A stretch of 64,000 bases of DNA from Melanocharis versteri (Eukaryota; Chordata; Aves; Passeriformes; Melanocharitidae), in NCBI GenBank assembly GCA_013397845.1, contig VZTG01003728.1, positions 1,606,084 through 1,670,083 on the forward strand. The letters run 5' to 3'. This document shows, piece by piece, positions 21,459 to 34,800 of this stretch. Within the stretch, counting starts at the first letter, position 1. Each line of letters opens with the position of its first letter. Below the pieces are notes generated by a model. That model was not told the DNA's origin. It searched no databases and saw only the letters and a list, made by a program, of their open reading frames with translations. A program made the position numbers and the translations under genes.

Positions 21459-24400
21459 CCTTATCTTAGTGGTACCATGGAAAGCAATCCCTTTTCTTAG
21501 TTCTTAATTGCCACTGTACTTAAATTCACAGATACACAGAGCAGAGGCAGAACCCTCTGCATACAAATATTGAATAGAAATACACAAGTAATACACAAAC
21601 AACTTCGCAAACTGAAGAGGGGTGAAAATTCTCATATGCCCAAATAGAAATATTGCCAAGCACAACAAGATCAAATTTTCAACAGTCAGTATAGCAAAAC
21701 CTCTTCGTGGCATCTCTCAATTCTATCCTCATTTACCACATGCCTATGTAAATCCACCACAACCTTAGTGTGGGCAGTACTCCTATGCCTATGGTGCTCG
21801 TATGAAACCACTGCTAAGAAACAAGGTCAAATACTGATAACTGAAGACTGCATTGTCTCTGCTAAAACAATGGGAAGTGATTTATTAAAATACAAACATA
21901 ACTTACATACTGTGAACAGCTATTATTAATTTAAAATCTGTTCATGTGATTACTTCAACATAAAGTTATCTTAGTCACATAAGAGCAGCTGTAACTAAAC
22001 AGCAAATGCTCCAAGTCCATTTAAATGTTGATATATAATTGTTCTCTGGTTTTCAGATGCAAATAAGGTTTCTGTGGACAAAGTATAATTGTGATATAGT
22101 AAAATAAAAAAGTGGACCGTAAAAAAAAACCCTGAAAATGTGAGAAATTATTCTTATTAGCAAATGCAGAAAATAACCCCAAATTGAAGGGACTTATTAA
22201 GAATTTTCTATACAATCTACCAGGACAAAAATTTTTCAACTACAAAGTATCTGTACACATCCATTTTTGGCATTAAATTCATGCCACTAACACGTACACT
22301 GAAATCACTGGGTTCCTGCGCTAAAATGAAAGAAAATAAGAATTGGAAATATTGGGTCAATTGGCATGTTATAAAAACTGGGTAAAATACATTCCCACTT
22401 TGAGACTCCACTGCTAATGAATTGTTTACTGCCTGAATTGCTATAAAAAGTAACTGAGGGCTAAAAGTTTGTTTGTGGTTTTTTCTTTCTTTCTTTGCTA
22501 CATTGTCAGGTTCAGAACACTTAATATTCTCTCCTCCTCCAAGATGAATCACAGTATTTTATAAGATGGCTATCTTCACTGTAAACTGCCCCCCAATAAG
22601 TTTTCTGCTAAAATATAAGTACATGAACATGTAATGTGCTCTGACCATTAAGAGAAATACAAAATCTTTCTATTCAACTCACAGAACACAGCATCTACCA
22701 GACAGTTGCAGATTTTTAGGGATCCACTTGTTCTTCCAACACTCCCTATTTGTACAAATAAATTATATAAGCTCTTTGAACCAGCAATTCTCAGGAAGTA
22801 CATGGCATCTCAAGAGTATCAGAAATGTCCTTCAACGTTTTTATTAAAATAGAACTCTAAGAACTGGGGTTATGCTGCAAAAGTAAAAAACAAAAAAATG
22901 CCTTAAGATATCCAGCCACATTTTAAAGCAGTTGAAATCCCTACATGCAGATGTTCACTTTGATAGGTATCAGCTCCCAGCATATGGAATAGGATACACA
23001 TGATAAGCCAAGAGCTAGGTCCAACTACATCTTCTGCAGTTTATTTTTAGGTGGAAAGTAAAACAAGACATTTTAGTCACTGCAGGTTGTCCAGCTTTGA
23101 TGATTATTTTAAGCTGTATGAGGTTTTTAACACTTGTAATGTTTAGAGCTGCATGTCTTCCCTCCTTAGGAAGGCAGAGTTTAGGAAAGTGATGTCTATG
23201 GTTTTCTTGAAGAACATTATTATTAAGGAAATACCAAAGTAGCTCTTTGTGGAATTTGAGGCAGCTGTTTTTCATCCAGAAACTGCTGACTTCTGCATAA
23301 TCTGACATCTTAGTATTGGTAACAGCTGCATGATCAAAGAGTGAAAGACGGCCTGCTCACAGGAGCAAGACAGCTCAAGACATGTTGCTGTCTTCAAGGA
23401 TGTTTCTGCAAAAGGCATCGGGCTGTATTTCCTGCCACCAGCATGAAATTTTCACTTTTGTTGCAAACTATGTATTTTTCAAAGCTCTCACGTAACTCCG
23501 GCAGCTGAGTTGTATCACCAAGTATCCTCTGTGGCGTGGAAACTGTATTCACCTCCACTCCGTACAAAGAGAAAAATCTAGACAAAGGATTTTAGATGCC
23601 TACCAGACTGTACTGGAAGACCTGCTTTGCAGGGTCAATATTGGGAATGCAGTGTTCTTTTGCTCTTAAAGACTCTCATATTGTCACTTTTTTCCCCTTC
23701 CTGAATAAACTGGTAGCCTTACAAATGAATAAAGTTAGTTCCTCCTGGAAGGAAGATGTCATGAATACAAAAGAAGGCTCTCTAGACTCACTCATTCCCT
23801 CAGGTAGGGTCTGGCTTAGTAGTGACCAGTCTTTGCTGAACACTTCTTGCTAGTGTTCTCCACAGGCAAACAATGGTACCGAACCCTTTCTATCCCGAGC
23901 ACCTGCAGAACCTCACACGCTGAGGAACCACTCCTGCCCTACTCTTACTCCCTCCCTGTATCCCCGTCGGCCCTCAAGACAGCCTTCGCTACACCAGCAC
24001 TTGCCTCCCACAGAGCATTTTCAAACTCCTGAGCACAAAGCAGTGAACGGAGCTCCAAGCATGCAGGTACATGCAGATACGCAGTACCAGTGTACAGTTT
24101 CTAAGGGGGATGGTTTAAAGGTTATTTTAACAGATTGGCACTTTCCAGAAGGTTTTCTAAAGACACTAGACCTAACCCTTTAATTACAAGGGTTTTATTT
24201 ATTATTAATTTTGGGAAAAATGGCATATTTCTTTTCAGATGGGTTTGTATTTTGATTGAATTAGAAATAAATAGCTTCTTTATGTCATCTTAGAAACTAT
24301 TTCAACTTCCCAAGTTATCTTTGGTTATATATATATTATAATATGTTGAAATACTCATGATTTCTCTTGATTTGAATCGTGTTAGCTAGTTACTGTTTGA

Positions 24401-27400
24401 TACAAGAATTGAGAAACAGCTGGACAGATTAATGATCTTTGAACTGTAGACAGTGCATATTCAGAGAATACTTGCATTTTGTGTCTAGTTTGAATATTTA
24501 ATGTTTAATCATGAATGAACTTGAAGCTAGAACTCTGCCTGTTAGAAATTCATACCTGAAAGTTGACAGAAATTTAAAAAATAACAAATGGAATGAAAAA
24601 AATTGTTTTGGCACAGTATTAAAAAAGTTGATTGTTGTAAGACAATTTAACATGTCAGAATTTTTCTTCACTATCAAATTAATTGAAACTCTGGCAAAAT
24701 GCTAGAAGTTAAGCTGAATCACCATTTTTTATAATATCACCAAACAAGTTAACTAAACTCCATTTTCCAGTTTGACAAGTTAAATAGGCAGGATGAAATA
24801 ATTGGCTATTACATCATATTTCAAGAGTAGGAGGCAGAGAGAGGACCTCATCTTTGGGAAGCACTGAACATTCTGATCCAGGGCAGGTCTCGATAACTCA
24901 GCAACTGAACATGAGCCCAGCAGTACCAGCTTGAGAATGAGAAATAATGTGGTAAATGAAAACCCGTCACTGCATGGCAAAAATACAGGAGCAGTTTGAA
25001 ATAGAAAGGTTTATCTGAATTATCTAAAATCCTTATTTAAATCAAACACTGACTCAACTGACTGCTAATTTTGTAAAGAACATACAGTAAATATCCTTGG
25101 TCAATCAACAAACAACATTAATCATATCAATGTAAGATTTGCTTTATGCAGATTGTTTTTGAGCAAATCTCTGATCATTTGCAATATTTAGTTTCAAATG
25201 CAGTGCTAATATCATGTTTACTACCAAGCTAAATCAGTTAAATACTAATTATAAATCACAGTAATTTTAGTTTAAATTAAATCTGCAGACAAGCAGTGCT
25301 AACTATTACTGAAGTACTGTAGTACTAGTTATGAACTACAGAATCTCTGGCATGAGCTGACATAGTTTCTAGGGCACCACAGTGTAACACACATGTGTTT
25401 GGCAAGAACACTTAAGAAGAGGCAAAAGGAAGAGACACTGGACTGTAAAGCATATCACCAGCACACAGAGACAGTAGGGGTTTGTGCCTGAATTATTTTT
25501 ATAATTCTGCAAAGATGTTTGTCCAGAACTACACGTATATTCAGGATTACAGATGAAACTGTGAAGAAGCAGCAAAAACACAAACTAGCCTGGCACCACT
25601 GCACTCTGCCCTGAATAAAGGGCAATGCATAGCCCTGATCCCCACAGAGCAAACAAGGAACTGTAGCTGTGACTCAGTTGCAGTTTGGTCCTTGCTTTCC
25701 CCTTAGTCTACGTATGATGTAATCTGTACCAGCCCTTTTCCTGGTACACTTTACTTTGCCCTCCACCCCCGCTCAGCTGTGCTGTCAGTGAATCAGGACA
25801 CAGAGCCAGTGCTCCATGCACTCCCTCCCACATGGATAAGAGCAGAAAAGCAGCAGCAGCTCTTTCCTCTGCAGCCTTCGAATTTTCAGCATGGGGAATC
25901 TAGAAGCAGTGGGACAAACTGGTGCCCCAATACTCCTCTGTGGAGGCTGACAAGCAGTTATATTTCAAACTTGAAGAGAAAGTTAAAATGAACAAGAGGA
26001 AAAAATCTTAAAGATGACAGCTTCTGCAAAAGCTGAATTTTTTTTTTCATTGACTTCTATGACTACTTTTATTTAAGGTCCTTGTAGCTCAGTTCTTTAT
26101 ATTGTCAAGTTATCGTCAAGCATCGAATAATAATACTCTCTGGAATCACACATAATTTACTACGCAAAATGCTATTTAGTACAACCTAAGTTATTTGAAT
26201 ATGGCCCAAATTCTGGTTGTGATTCTGGACAACAACGGTGGGAAATATTTTGCTCAGAGACACAATTATCCCTGTGCTTCTAAAATATTTTTTTCTCGAA
26301 CTGTTAATCATACTGTGCAGTTTTTGGTGGCTTCAGGAGTAAGTTACTCATGTGCTAAGCCCTAGCCTCTATGTAAGAATGTACAGTCTCCAGGTCAGTG
26401 TTCTCATTTTACAACTTCTCCACTGAAGCATCTGAAAGCAGACAGAGGCAAAACTATAACATGCAGTGCCAACAGTGTCAAACAGAGCATTTTTCTAAAC
26501 TGCATTCCATTCTCCTTAAAGGAATGTGAATTCTGTGTAAACTAATCTCCATGAATGAACCTACTTTTGATCATATCGTCTCTCAAATAAATAATACTTA
26601 TGATCAAACAAATGGGAAGAGTGGATATGCACTGTGGGAACTAAATAGAATTTAATTTCAATGTAATTATTTAGGAGGTGAGAGGAAGAAACCTTATGCT
26701 TATCACAACTCACTGAAGTATGTTTTTTCCTTCCTTGACAAGGAGTTTGTCAAAACAGATAATTATGGAAATCGTAGAAACAGTTTGAAAGAATAGAGGC
26801 ATCGTCATGAAAGGTTTTTTTAACATTTCACCTTCTATCCAACTGTGCAATTCAGAACTCACAGAATTTTATTACTGTGTAGCAAGTACCTGCTGCATGA
26901 GAAAAGCAGTCATTTACTGTGGTTTTCAATTTCAAACTATTTTCAGGATCTTGATGCTAATTAAAGGAACATGCAATTCTACTTTACTTCTCATGAATTA
27001 TTAATATAACACACATATGCATACAGAGTAACACTGAGGTTTCAGTTCAAACTGAGATTTGTGGCTGTGCAGCCCTGTGTGTGCTACAGAGGAAGCAGTA
27101 TCTGTATCAACAGGAGAGTGCTTTCTACAGTGCTGTCTGTACAGAGATCTGTGTCCACAGAGATGTGTTATTATGGGTTCACAGCTACCACCTGCAGGAT
27201 ACCACGTTGGTGGGTTCAGAGATAAACCACCTTTCTCTCCATACCAGTTTCTCTCGGCATTGCCATAATTGCAAGTATCCTCATTAGTTTTCTGACACCC
27301 CAAGAAAGTCTGTAACTTTATTTCTATCTCCATTCTACAGACGTGGCCTTAAACAATGCCAAGTTTCTCAGATACCCTTGAACCTCAGAACACTGTCAGA

Positions 27401-30400
27401 AGTAGTGTGTAGCTATAAGATCTGTTATGGGAGAAAATAAGGATTAGATTTCTAAATACATTCGGATACCTTGTGTTATAGATAGCAGAATTCTTTAAAA
27501 GCCTCTACAAATCTGATGCCCTTTGAAATAAGAAAAAAATCAAATAGAAGTTAGGCACAGAAAGGCCTGAAGAGAGAAGGTTTCCTCCCTGTCTTCCATG
27601 AGCATCTTTTCTTTCTTTTCCAAACAAGATGTGAAAAATCCAAAATATAAAGATGCCATGTTTAAAGTCAGTAGAGATACTTGTAGCCAGAAGGAAAACT
27701 GGGAAGTAGGAGCATATGCAAGACAGCACATTTACATTTACCTTACAAATTTTTGGATGAGTTATACAGAAGGTGGACTATGGCTCAAACAATGGAAGGG
27801 AATAGCCTCTTAAAGAAATATTTTGCAAGGATAGAACATCCTTTCTATAAAACAACTGCTATATCTCAAGACAATTTTTTTTAATAAATTCCGACACTTA
27901 GTTAATAATTTAATATTAGTTAATTAATAAATTAACGCTTAGCAGGTGAACTAATATGCATGTAAACTGATAAATTACTAAATCTGCTTCCACAAAGTAG
28001 CATTTGATTAAAATTATTTTAATAGTAGTAGCCTTTTAAACATTTTTATTAATTTAAAACTGTAAGGTTCCCTAGACAATGACACATTTCCTATTTGCTG
28101 AAACACTTGCTACATACATCTATTTTCCAATATAAATAATAAAGAAATGTATTAGTCAACTTAGTTATTAAACCCTAGTTAAAATGGTTAAAATATAACC
28201 TAGAGCTGTGCAGGAATAAAGGTAATGATTTTCCTCAGCCAACCATATATGATCATACTCAATATACATATAAAGGGACAGATGACAGGATGCTACAGTA
28301 CTGAAAAAATATACATATTCAGGCTCAGATTCTCACTGTTTTTAAGGAGTATATGTACTGCGCACATACTGTACACATGCTCAGACAGGGCGAAGGTGTG
28401 ACCCAGAATTCTATATCAAGATGGATTCCCTGATTACCATAGGAACAGAGTATGTTTAAGCAGAACACAAAAAACCATGTGATCTGCACTAATTTGTCAA
28501 GTTATCACCCTTATCATAACTGAGTTAATACTTGGCCTATTTCAAGCTGTAAAAAAAAATCAAAAGGCAGCCAACTGTTAACCAGTATCCCAGAAAAATC
28601 CCTTATTTTAAAGCCCAAGGCTTACAGCATTAACATTTCTTATGTAACTGGCCAGGTTAGAAATAATCAAGGTGAAGAGCAGCATTCACGAGTTATGTCT
28701 AGCCAGACACAGAAGTCCAAGTGACTTCCTTCAAAAGTGGGGGAAAGGGAAGGGGGCACAAGGAGGAAAGAAACCATGAAGGATGTGGTACGATCAACAC
28801 TGCACAAGTTGACTTGGGAGTATTCTTCCATTTAAAAAAAAAAAAAAGAGAGAAACTAAAGAAAGAGAGAGGTAAAGCAACTTCTGAGCAAAAGTGAAAG
28901 GTTTATAATGGAAACAAGTAAACAAACAAAAAAAGATCAGTTAGGTGTTTGTGGAAGAAAGAATGGCCTGAATACAAAACATGATCAAGTCCAAGAAAAT
29001 CATCAACAGGCTTAACTGGTGTCATGACCCAACTACTCTGACCACTGGCAAGGAGGAACAACTCACATTTGTTCTCACTTAAATGACTGACACGTCCTGA
29101 TGACTATGAACGACATTTTATCAGCCTACAGTATTTACCAAACCATTGGTTCCCAACACGTGGACATCAGTGTGATCAGTAAGATCCAGCTGCTTTGTGG
29201 AGCTGCATCTCTGCAATATTTTCACTTGAAAATTCATCATAGACCTTATCATGAAACCTGGTAGCCTGAGCAGTTTCGCAACCTCTATCATTAAAAGCCA
29301 AGAGCTGAATAAAAGGTAAGATAGATAGATATAAAAAACCCCAAATATAAGAGTCAAAAGGGGGATGGCAGGCTAACAGAAGTGGAACAGAAATTGCAAT
29401 AAAGTTTAACATATGTCATTTAATATTAGAAAGAAAAAAAATGAAGGGCAAAGGATAGGAAAGGAAGGAAAACCATCCAAAAAAGTAGTTTTACAGACTG
29501 CAAAGGTAGGAACATAGGCACAGCTCCAGAAACTTATGCTTTAGGAACTTGAAGGCTGTTCTAAGATGATGTTGACAGCAAAATATCACTAAAGCAAAAA
29601 TGCAAAATTTGTGGGCTTTACACCCTTTTTCAGAAATAGTCTGGTCTCGTGAGAAACACATTAAAGAACAAGAAGATTTGTTATACAGGGTTTCAACATG
29701 GAATATGCCACAAATATTCCCTTGTTTCATAGCTGTCAAACAGCAGTTTACCATACCATCTTTACTGTCAAAAGGGGAATATAATACAGAATAGCAGCCA
29801 GTAAAGTTTATGTAGCTAAAACACTAAAGCAAATCAGCCCTACAAATAGGGACCAAACAACATGGTATATGTACTTCACTACTACAATTATATTTGTAAT
29901 GATATTGTGAGGTAAGGGTTTGTGCCAGTTTCAAATTAGGAGAAAAGCAGATCATACATAGTGCCCCACACTATTCTCTGTAATACAGAGAAAAAAAACA
30001 GGCTTTACTATCACATATTAAAAATATGACTGGAGCACTCTTTTGAAAATATTAGCAAGAATTTTTAGCATACATATATTTGAACTACTTTTTCTTACAC
30101 AGGAAGAAAAACTATTTAGAGATTACTTGAAAAGGTAACTACTTTCAAATTCCTAGTTTATAATTTCTAGTCTGCAATAAGGTAAATGCACAGCCCTGCC
30201 GGTAAAGTACCTAGCTGATAAATTATTTCTCAGATCTATTACCTCATGAAACTAAAAATATAAGAAGTCCTGTAACTCTGAATGTAGCATTAGTCCCAGC
30301 AATCTTTCACTCTCCATAAATTGCTTTTTCTGGAAGGTAAAATATTTAGAACACTATTGTTCCACAGTTCTTTCACCTGTGGAGACTTCTTGCTCTCTAT

Positions 30401-31781
30401 TTAAGAAACAAATCAACATCTCTAGTGCCAGAAGGAGTTTTATTGCACCAATTCCAGACCCAAGGCTGCCTGCCTTTGAGCAGGTTTACCTCAGAGCAAC
30501 TATCACAGCAGCCCAGCCCACAGAAATGATAGAGCAAAAGACACAACACTTCCCATCCTCAAGTATCACATCAAGTGGTCATTTCAACAACAAACGTTGT
30601 TTGCATACAGTTGGTATAAGCCAGAAGTAATCAAAAGGAGGTCAGTCCAAACTTAGACGGAACAACTGCTGCAGTATCAATTCCATGGCTCTGCCTAAGT
30701 AACTAGACTGGGGAGGGAGGAGAAAAAAATTAAAAAATAAAAAAACAAACCCACATTTAGTACTTCCCTTAATAGCTTTAAGAGTAAGTTTAACTTAAAC
30801 TTCTTTCACTCATGGGTGTATTACAGTCTTTATTGTCTCTATAGCCTCAGTGGTAAGTGTGAAAGAGGGGCAGAGAGAATTAGTTGAAAAGCTGCATGTT
30901 GTGTAGGAGCTTGTTTCAACAAGTTACAGTCTGCCAGCATCAGCTGACAAGCTTCCCCAGGTCATCTCAACACACAGGCAGTCAGGACAACTTTTCACAG
31001 GCCAGGATGTTCCAGAAGATCTCAGTGACCAAATGGCTGGAGATGCAAACATATCTTCACCGAACTTGACACAGTTATTCCTGATGCAAGTCAAGTATCT
31101 GCCTCCGTGGGTGACATTTTGAATCTTCTGCAGCAAACAACATCTTCTCTCTCATTCCTAGTTGGTGCCTAGCAACTTGTAATAGAAATGCTGGGCAAGT
31201 CATGTATGTGTGTGCATGCATCTGCATACACAGATCAGCAGTCAAACTTGTAAAATCTTTACAAACTCATCAGCATGAAAGACACTGTGGGACATTTCTC
31301 TGCTTTCTCTTATGGAAAAAGACATAACTGCTACTCCCAGTAGCATTACCACTGTAAAATGCTAGTGCAATTGGTTTTCCTGTTTTGATGAATCCACTGG
31401 CAGCTGGGTTTGAAACCTACATTTTAATATCAACTACCATGAAAAAAATCTCGCATTAATAAAAAGGTGGAGCAGTAATTTAAGAATTTGCTTAATTGAG
31501 GAGACTCTTCAATAGTTATGATCATCTTAAAGAACCTGTGCATATCACCTTAAAAGAATTCACACAGAGAATGACTTAAGAATAATGGAGTTTATATTTC
31601 CACTTATTTTACTTTTTTCTAAGTGTTAGATATCTAATCAGTGTATATTTTCATCAATTAGGCAAGGAACATACTAAATTCTCCCCCAAAAGTGACAGAT
31701 TGCTGCACAGATGAGTCCACTATAAATTAATTATGGTCGTTTCATTACAACAATTGAAAATTTAAAGACATTTCATCTCAC
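21459..31781. other. NDUFAF2: NDUFAF2 intron 3, part right of the LTR
   Basis: AT-rich intronic DNA. Short frames at 22217-22552, 23394-23585, 27001-27333 and 30379-30630 carry no recognised domain. No further element with identifiable ends was seen. Confidence 0.55.
28830..28885 (+). repeat. A-rich and GA-rich tract
   Basis: A run of 14 A is followed by GAGAGAAAC and AAAGAAAGAGAGAGG. It could be the remnant of a retroposed tail or simple purine-rich DNA; no element body was recognised beside it. Confidence 0.6.
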
Positions 31782-31822
31782 CTCAATGGTGGGTGGATCT
31801 TCTCTCTTTTTTCTTATCCATG
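31782..31822 (-). CDS. NDUFAF2: NDUFAF2 internal coding exon (41 nt)
   Basis: This small exon is too short for ordinary frame detection. On the minus strand a T-rich tract and CAG acceptor (31825-31823) precede CA TGG ATA AGA, and a GTGAGA donor follows GAG (intron begins at 31781). It encodes the residues AWIRKKREDPPTIE, counting the Ala completed by the G from the previous exon. This corresponds to the conserved NDUFAF2 segment after TEWEAW. Its length (2 nt plus 13 codons) restores phase exactly between the exons at 40888-40977 and 18642-18899. The match is short, but position, phase, strand, splice sites and sequence agree. Flanking introns are about 9.07 kb (upstream) and 12.88 kb (downstream). 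Confidence 0.93.
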
Positions 31823-34800
31823 CTGAAAAAAAAAAATCAAATGGATTATTTCAAAGATCACAAACAGTATTAAAACTCAAAAATACTATGAATTTGTAAC
31901 AGAAAGCAAGTATTTACGAAAAAATTACAACAGAATTTGCCAAAATCTGGCAAACCATGTCATTTCCCAAAATGTAGGCAACAAGATGGTTTTTCCTGTT
32001 TCAGTACTCAGTCTTCAGAGAAGGGGGTGTGAGGGATGGTGTCATCTCTGTGTGGAGACCTTGGGCACGGTTCACCTATCACCCTGGCTGTCAAAACAGG
32101 GCTTAAAAAGCAGGGCTTATGGCACAGGCTTATTGTTGAGCTTGCAATACAGAGTTGAGGTACACCCTAAGAAATCAACAAGTTGACTGATGGAAAGTAA
32201 GAAGAGCCTTAGACCACTCTGGAGAAGAAGGATTCCTGTACATGCTTCAGACATTCTTAAAGCTGAAAGCCTTTTTATGTCACTACCAGGTAGAATTCCC
32301 TTACGGGTATGAAAGGTTCAGCCCCAGATCTGACTGAGGGACTGCAGAGCCTGGACTGAAGTCCATTGTGTGGCTCTGTGGGATTACCCACTTCATGGAA
32401 GGGCGGCTACTGTGACTGGGGGAAGGATCCCTCCATCTCAGTCAATTCATGCTGGAAAAGACAGCAGAGGAACAGAAGAATAAAAGCAGCAGCGATGATA
32501 ATCGTCCTGCGGCTCAGGTTTTCTGAACAAGATCCACAGACATACGCCCACTCCCACCACTAACACTGCTGTTAGCTGGGACTGTTAGGAGGCAACAATC
32601 CAGACACCCCATCGCAGATGCTGACAGGTCTCACTTTGCACAGTAAATGAATCAAAAGAGAGAGCTCCAACTACCACAGGCATTACTTAGAGGAATTACC
32701 TGACACCACTTTTCAGAAATACCACTACTGTAGCATTTTTCACACCTTTTTAATCCACACAATTGGTAGGTTCTTTGTTGGATACTTCGAAGACATTTGT
32801 CTTTTCTGCCCATATTTTTCAAATTAATTAGTAGCAGAATTCAAGTAGCCAGTAATGGACAGAATGACAAACATAAGGAAAGTCACTTCCAAGTGCTGAG
32901 ATGCAGCAAAATGTTATTTCATATGTTTGTTTTGATAATTAAGATTTTTGCTACTATGCTTGAAAATTAGAGCAAAAATAAAATTTTGCTATAACCCACT
33001 CAAACTCCTGGCCTCACCTGTAGCCATCTGTAAAGTTTCAGAAATGCTTTAAGAAAGAACTATTCCAAATTTTAATTTTCTAATACCATCTGTGCTGTAT
33101 TTTGAGGGGAACCAGGGAATAATTTAGACAAGTCTAAGGCATTAAAACCTGCACAGAGTCATAATATCATCTCACTTCTGAAAATGCAATTAGATAGAAG
33201 GTGAAACACTAACACCATGGCTTCAGCAGCAGTATGCAACTGGTTCTAGGGAGAATAACTTCCAATTAACATATGAACAAAGGGAGGCAAAATGGTATAA
33301 CAGCTTGGAATTTAGCCAGGATGGCAAGGCCAACAGCCTTGATTAATGGTAATATTTAATGGTAAAATACCTGTAAAGATATGAAGCAAGGTAATACTTT
33401 TGGTTCTTGTCTACCAGATGCCACTTCCTGAAGATATCTTACTTTAAATATCTTTCTCAAACTACTTTTCCTAAAAGCAGTCCCTGTCAGCTCTTCTCAG
33501 AGGTCCTAATAAAGAATAGACCCAAATCTGTCATTGTGGAGAAGTGACAGAGCTATGAACAGCCAACATCATCCTTTCTAAAAGTTTTATGTCAGTGGAA
33601 AGAAAAACAGACCATCAAGGTAATTCAAAATACAACTAAGTAACTTTCTATTAAATCTATAGAACTATAGGACTTTTTGCATGTACATGTAGCACTCAAA
33701 CATTTAAATTTTACAAGGATTTCAAACAGCAAAATCTGGCAAGATCAGAGACTAAACTGAGACTGCCACTTCTCAGCTGGCAGCCTTGCACACACTCTGT
33801 AAAAAAACCCAACAATGCTATTGAAGAAAATCTTATCACATAAGCCTTTCCTCCGGACGGAAGTTAACTTTGTCCATACTTAGCAACAGTTGCAGAAAAC
33901 TGAAATACTTAGCAACATCATTCAGAAACAGCAAAAAGTAGCAGAGATTTCAGGTATAGCAAAGTGTGTATACCAGATACTAATCAATAAAAGGTACAGC
34001 TGGAGGAAAAAAAAGGACAAATAGTAGTTCAAAATGTCTCATAAACAGTAAAGCTTTAAACCATCAAAATTTAACAGATTACTTTCAACAAAATATCATC
34101 TTCTACCTTGCCATGCCTTGCTTCTGACCTATGGAAGGATAGTATCACTGTTTTCAATCCCACAGTTCTCAGCATGTAAAAATTGATTTACTGTTTTTGA
34201 AATTGCAAGTATTTTCTTAAAACATCGGCTGCATTTTAACTTCAGATGATTATAATAACAGATCCCCAAAGGAAAGATCTGAAATACTCCAAAAATTAAG
34301 TACTGCAGTTAGCAAGTACTGCTGAAATATAAACACCACAATAGATTTTCTTTCAAAAGCATCTGTGACTTTTAGCAGTTATTTGACTAATGATTTTCAG
34401 ATGAATGGAACACTTCTAGTAAACGATTTTATCATTTAATTATCTACCTTGTTTAACAAGCTGCAAACAAAACAGTGAAGGGTAACACAATCACACGTCT
34501 TGTGAACAGAGGCTGTGAAGTAAGGAGCATTACACAATACATTTTCATTCATTAACTGAACTCAGTACCAACACTCAAAAGCAAAGAAACAAACCTTAAT
34601 TTAGGAAGATTTCTCTTATCAAACATTCCATAATAGAACTGTATCTATTTAAATACATAAATAATGCACAGAGTTTTAACACTGTGCTCTTTTACTTTCC
34701 AGTTATAACAACACTTGAATGCATGGTTTTATAGGAGCTATCAACCTTCCTTTTTTCCAATAAACGTCAGGAGTACAAATCTTCTTCAGCTTAACGGTAC

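Noticed and set aside
23394..23585. Minus-strand frame with a natural-looking composition (LPELRESFEKY, NFMLVAGNTA)
   Set aside because: Considered as an exon or pseudogene, but no family was recognised, it lacks an ATG at its start and no splice sites are convincing.
27270..27400. Possible MIR-like phrase (ATCTCCATTCTACAGACG)
   Set aside because: Only one short phrase resembles the MIR core, and the rest does not align by eye.
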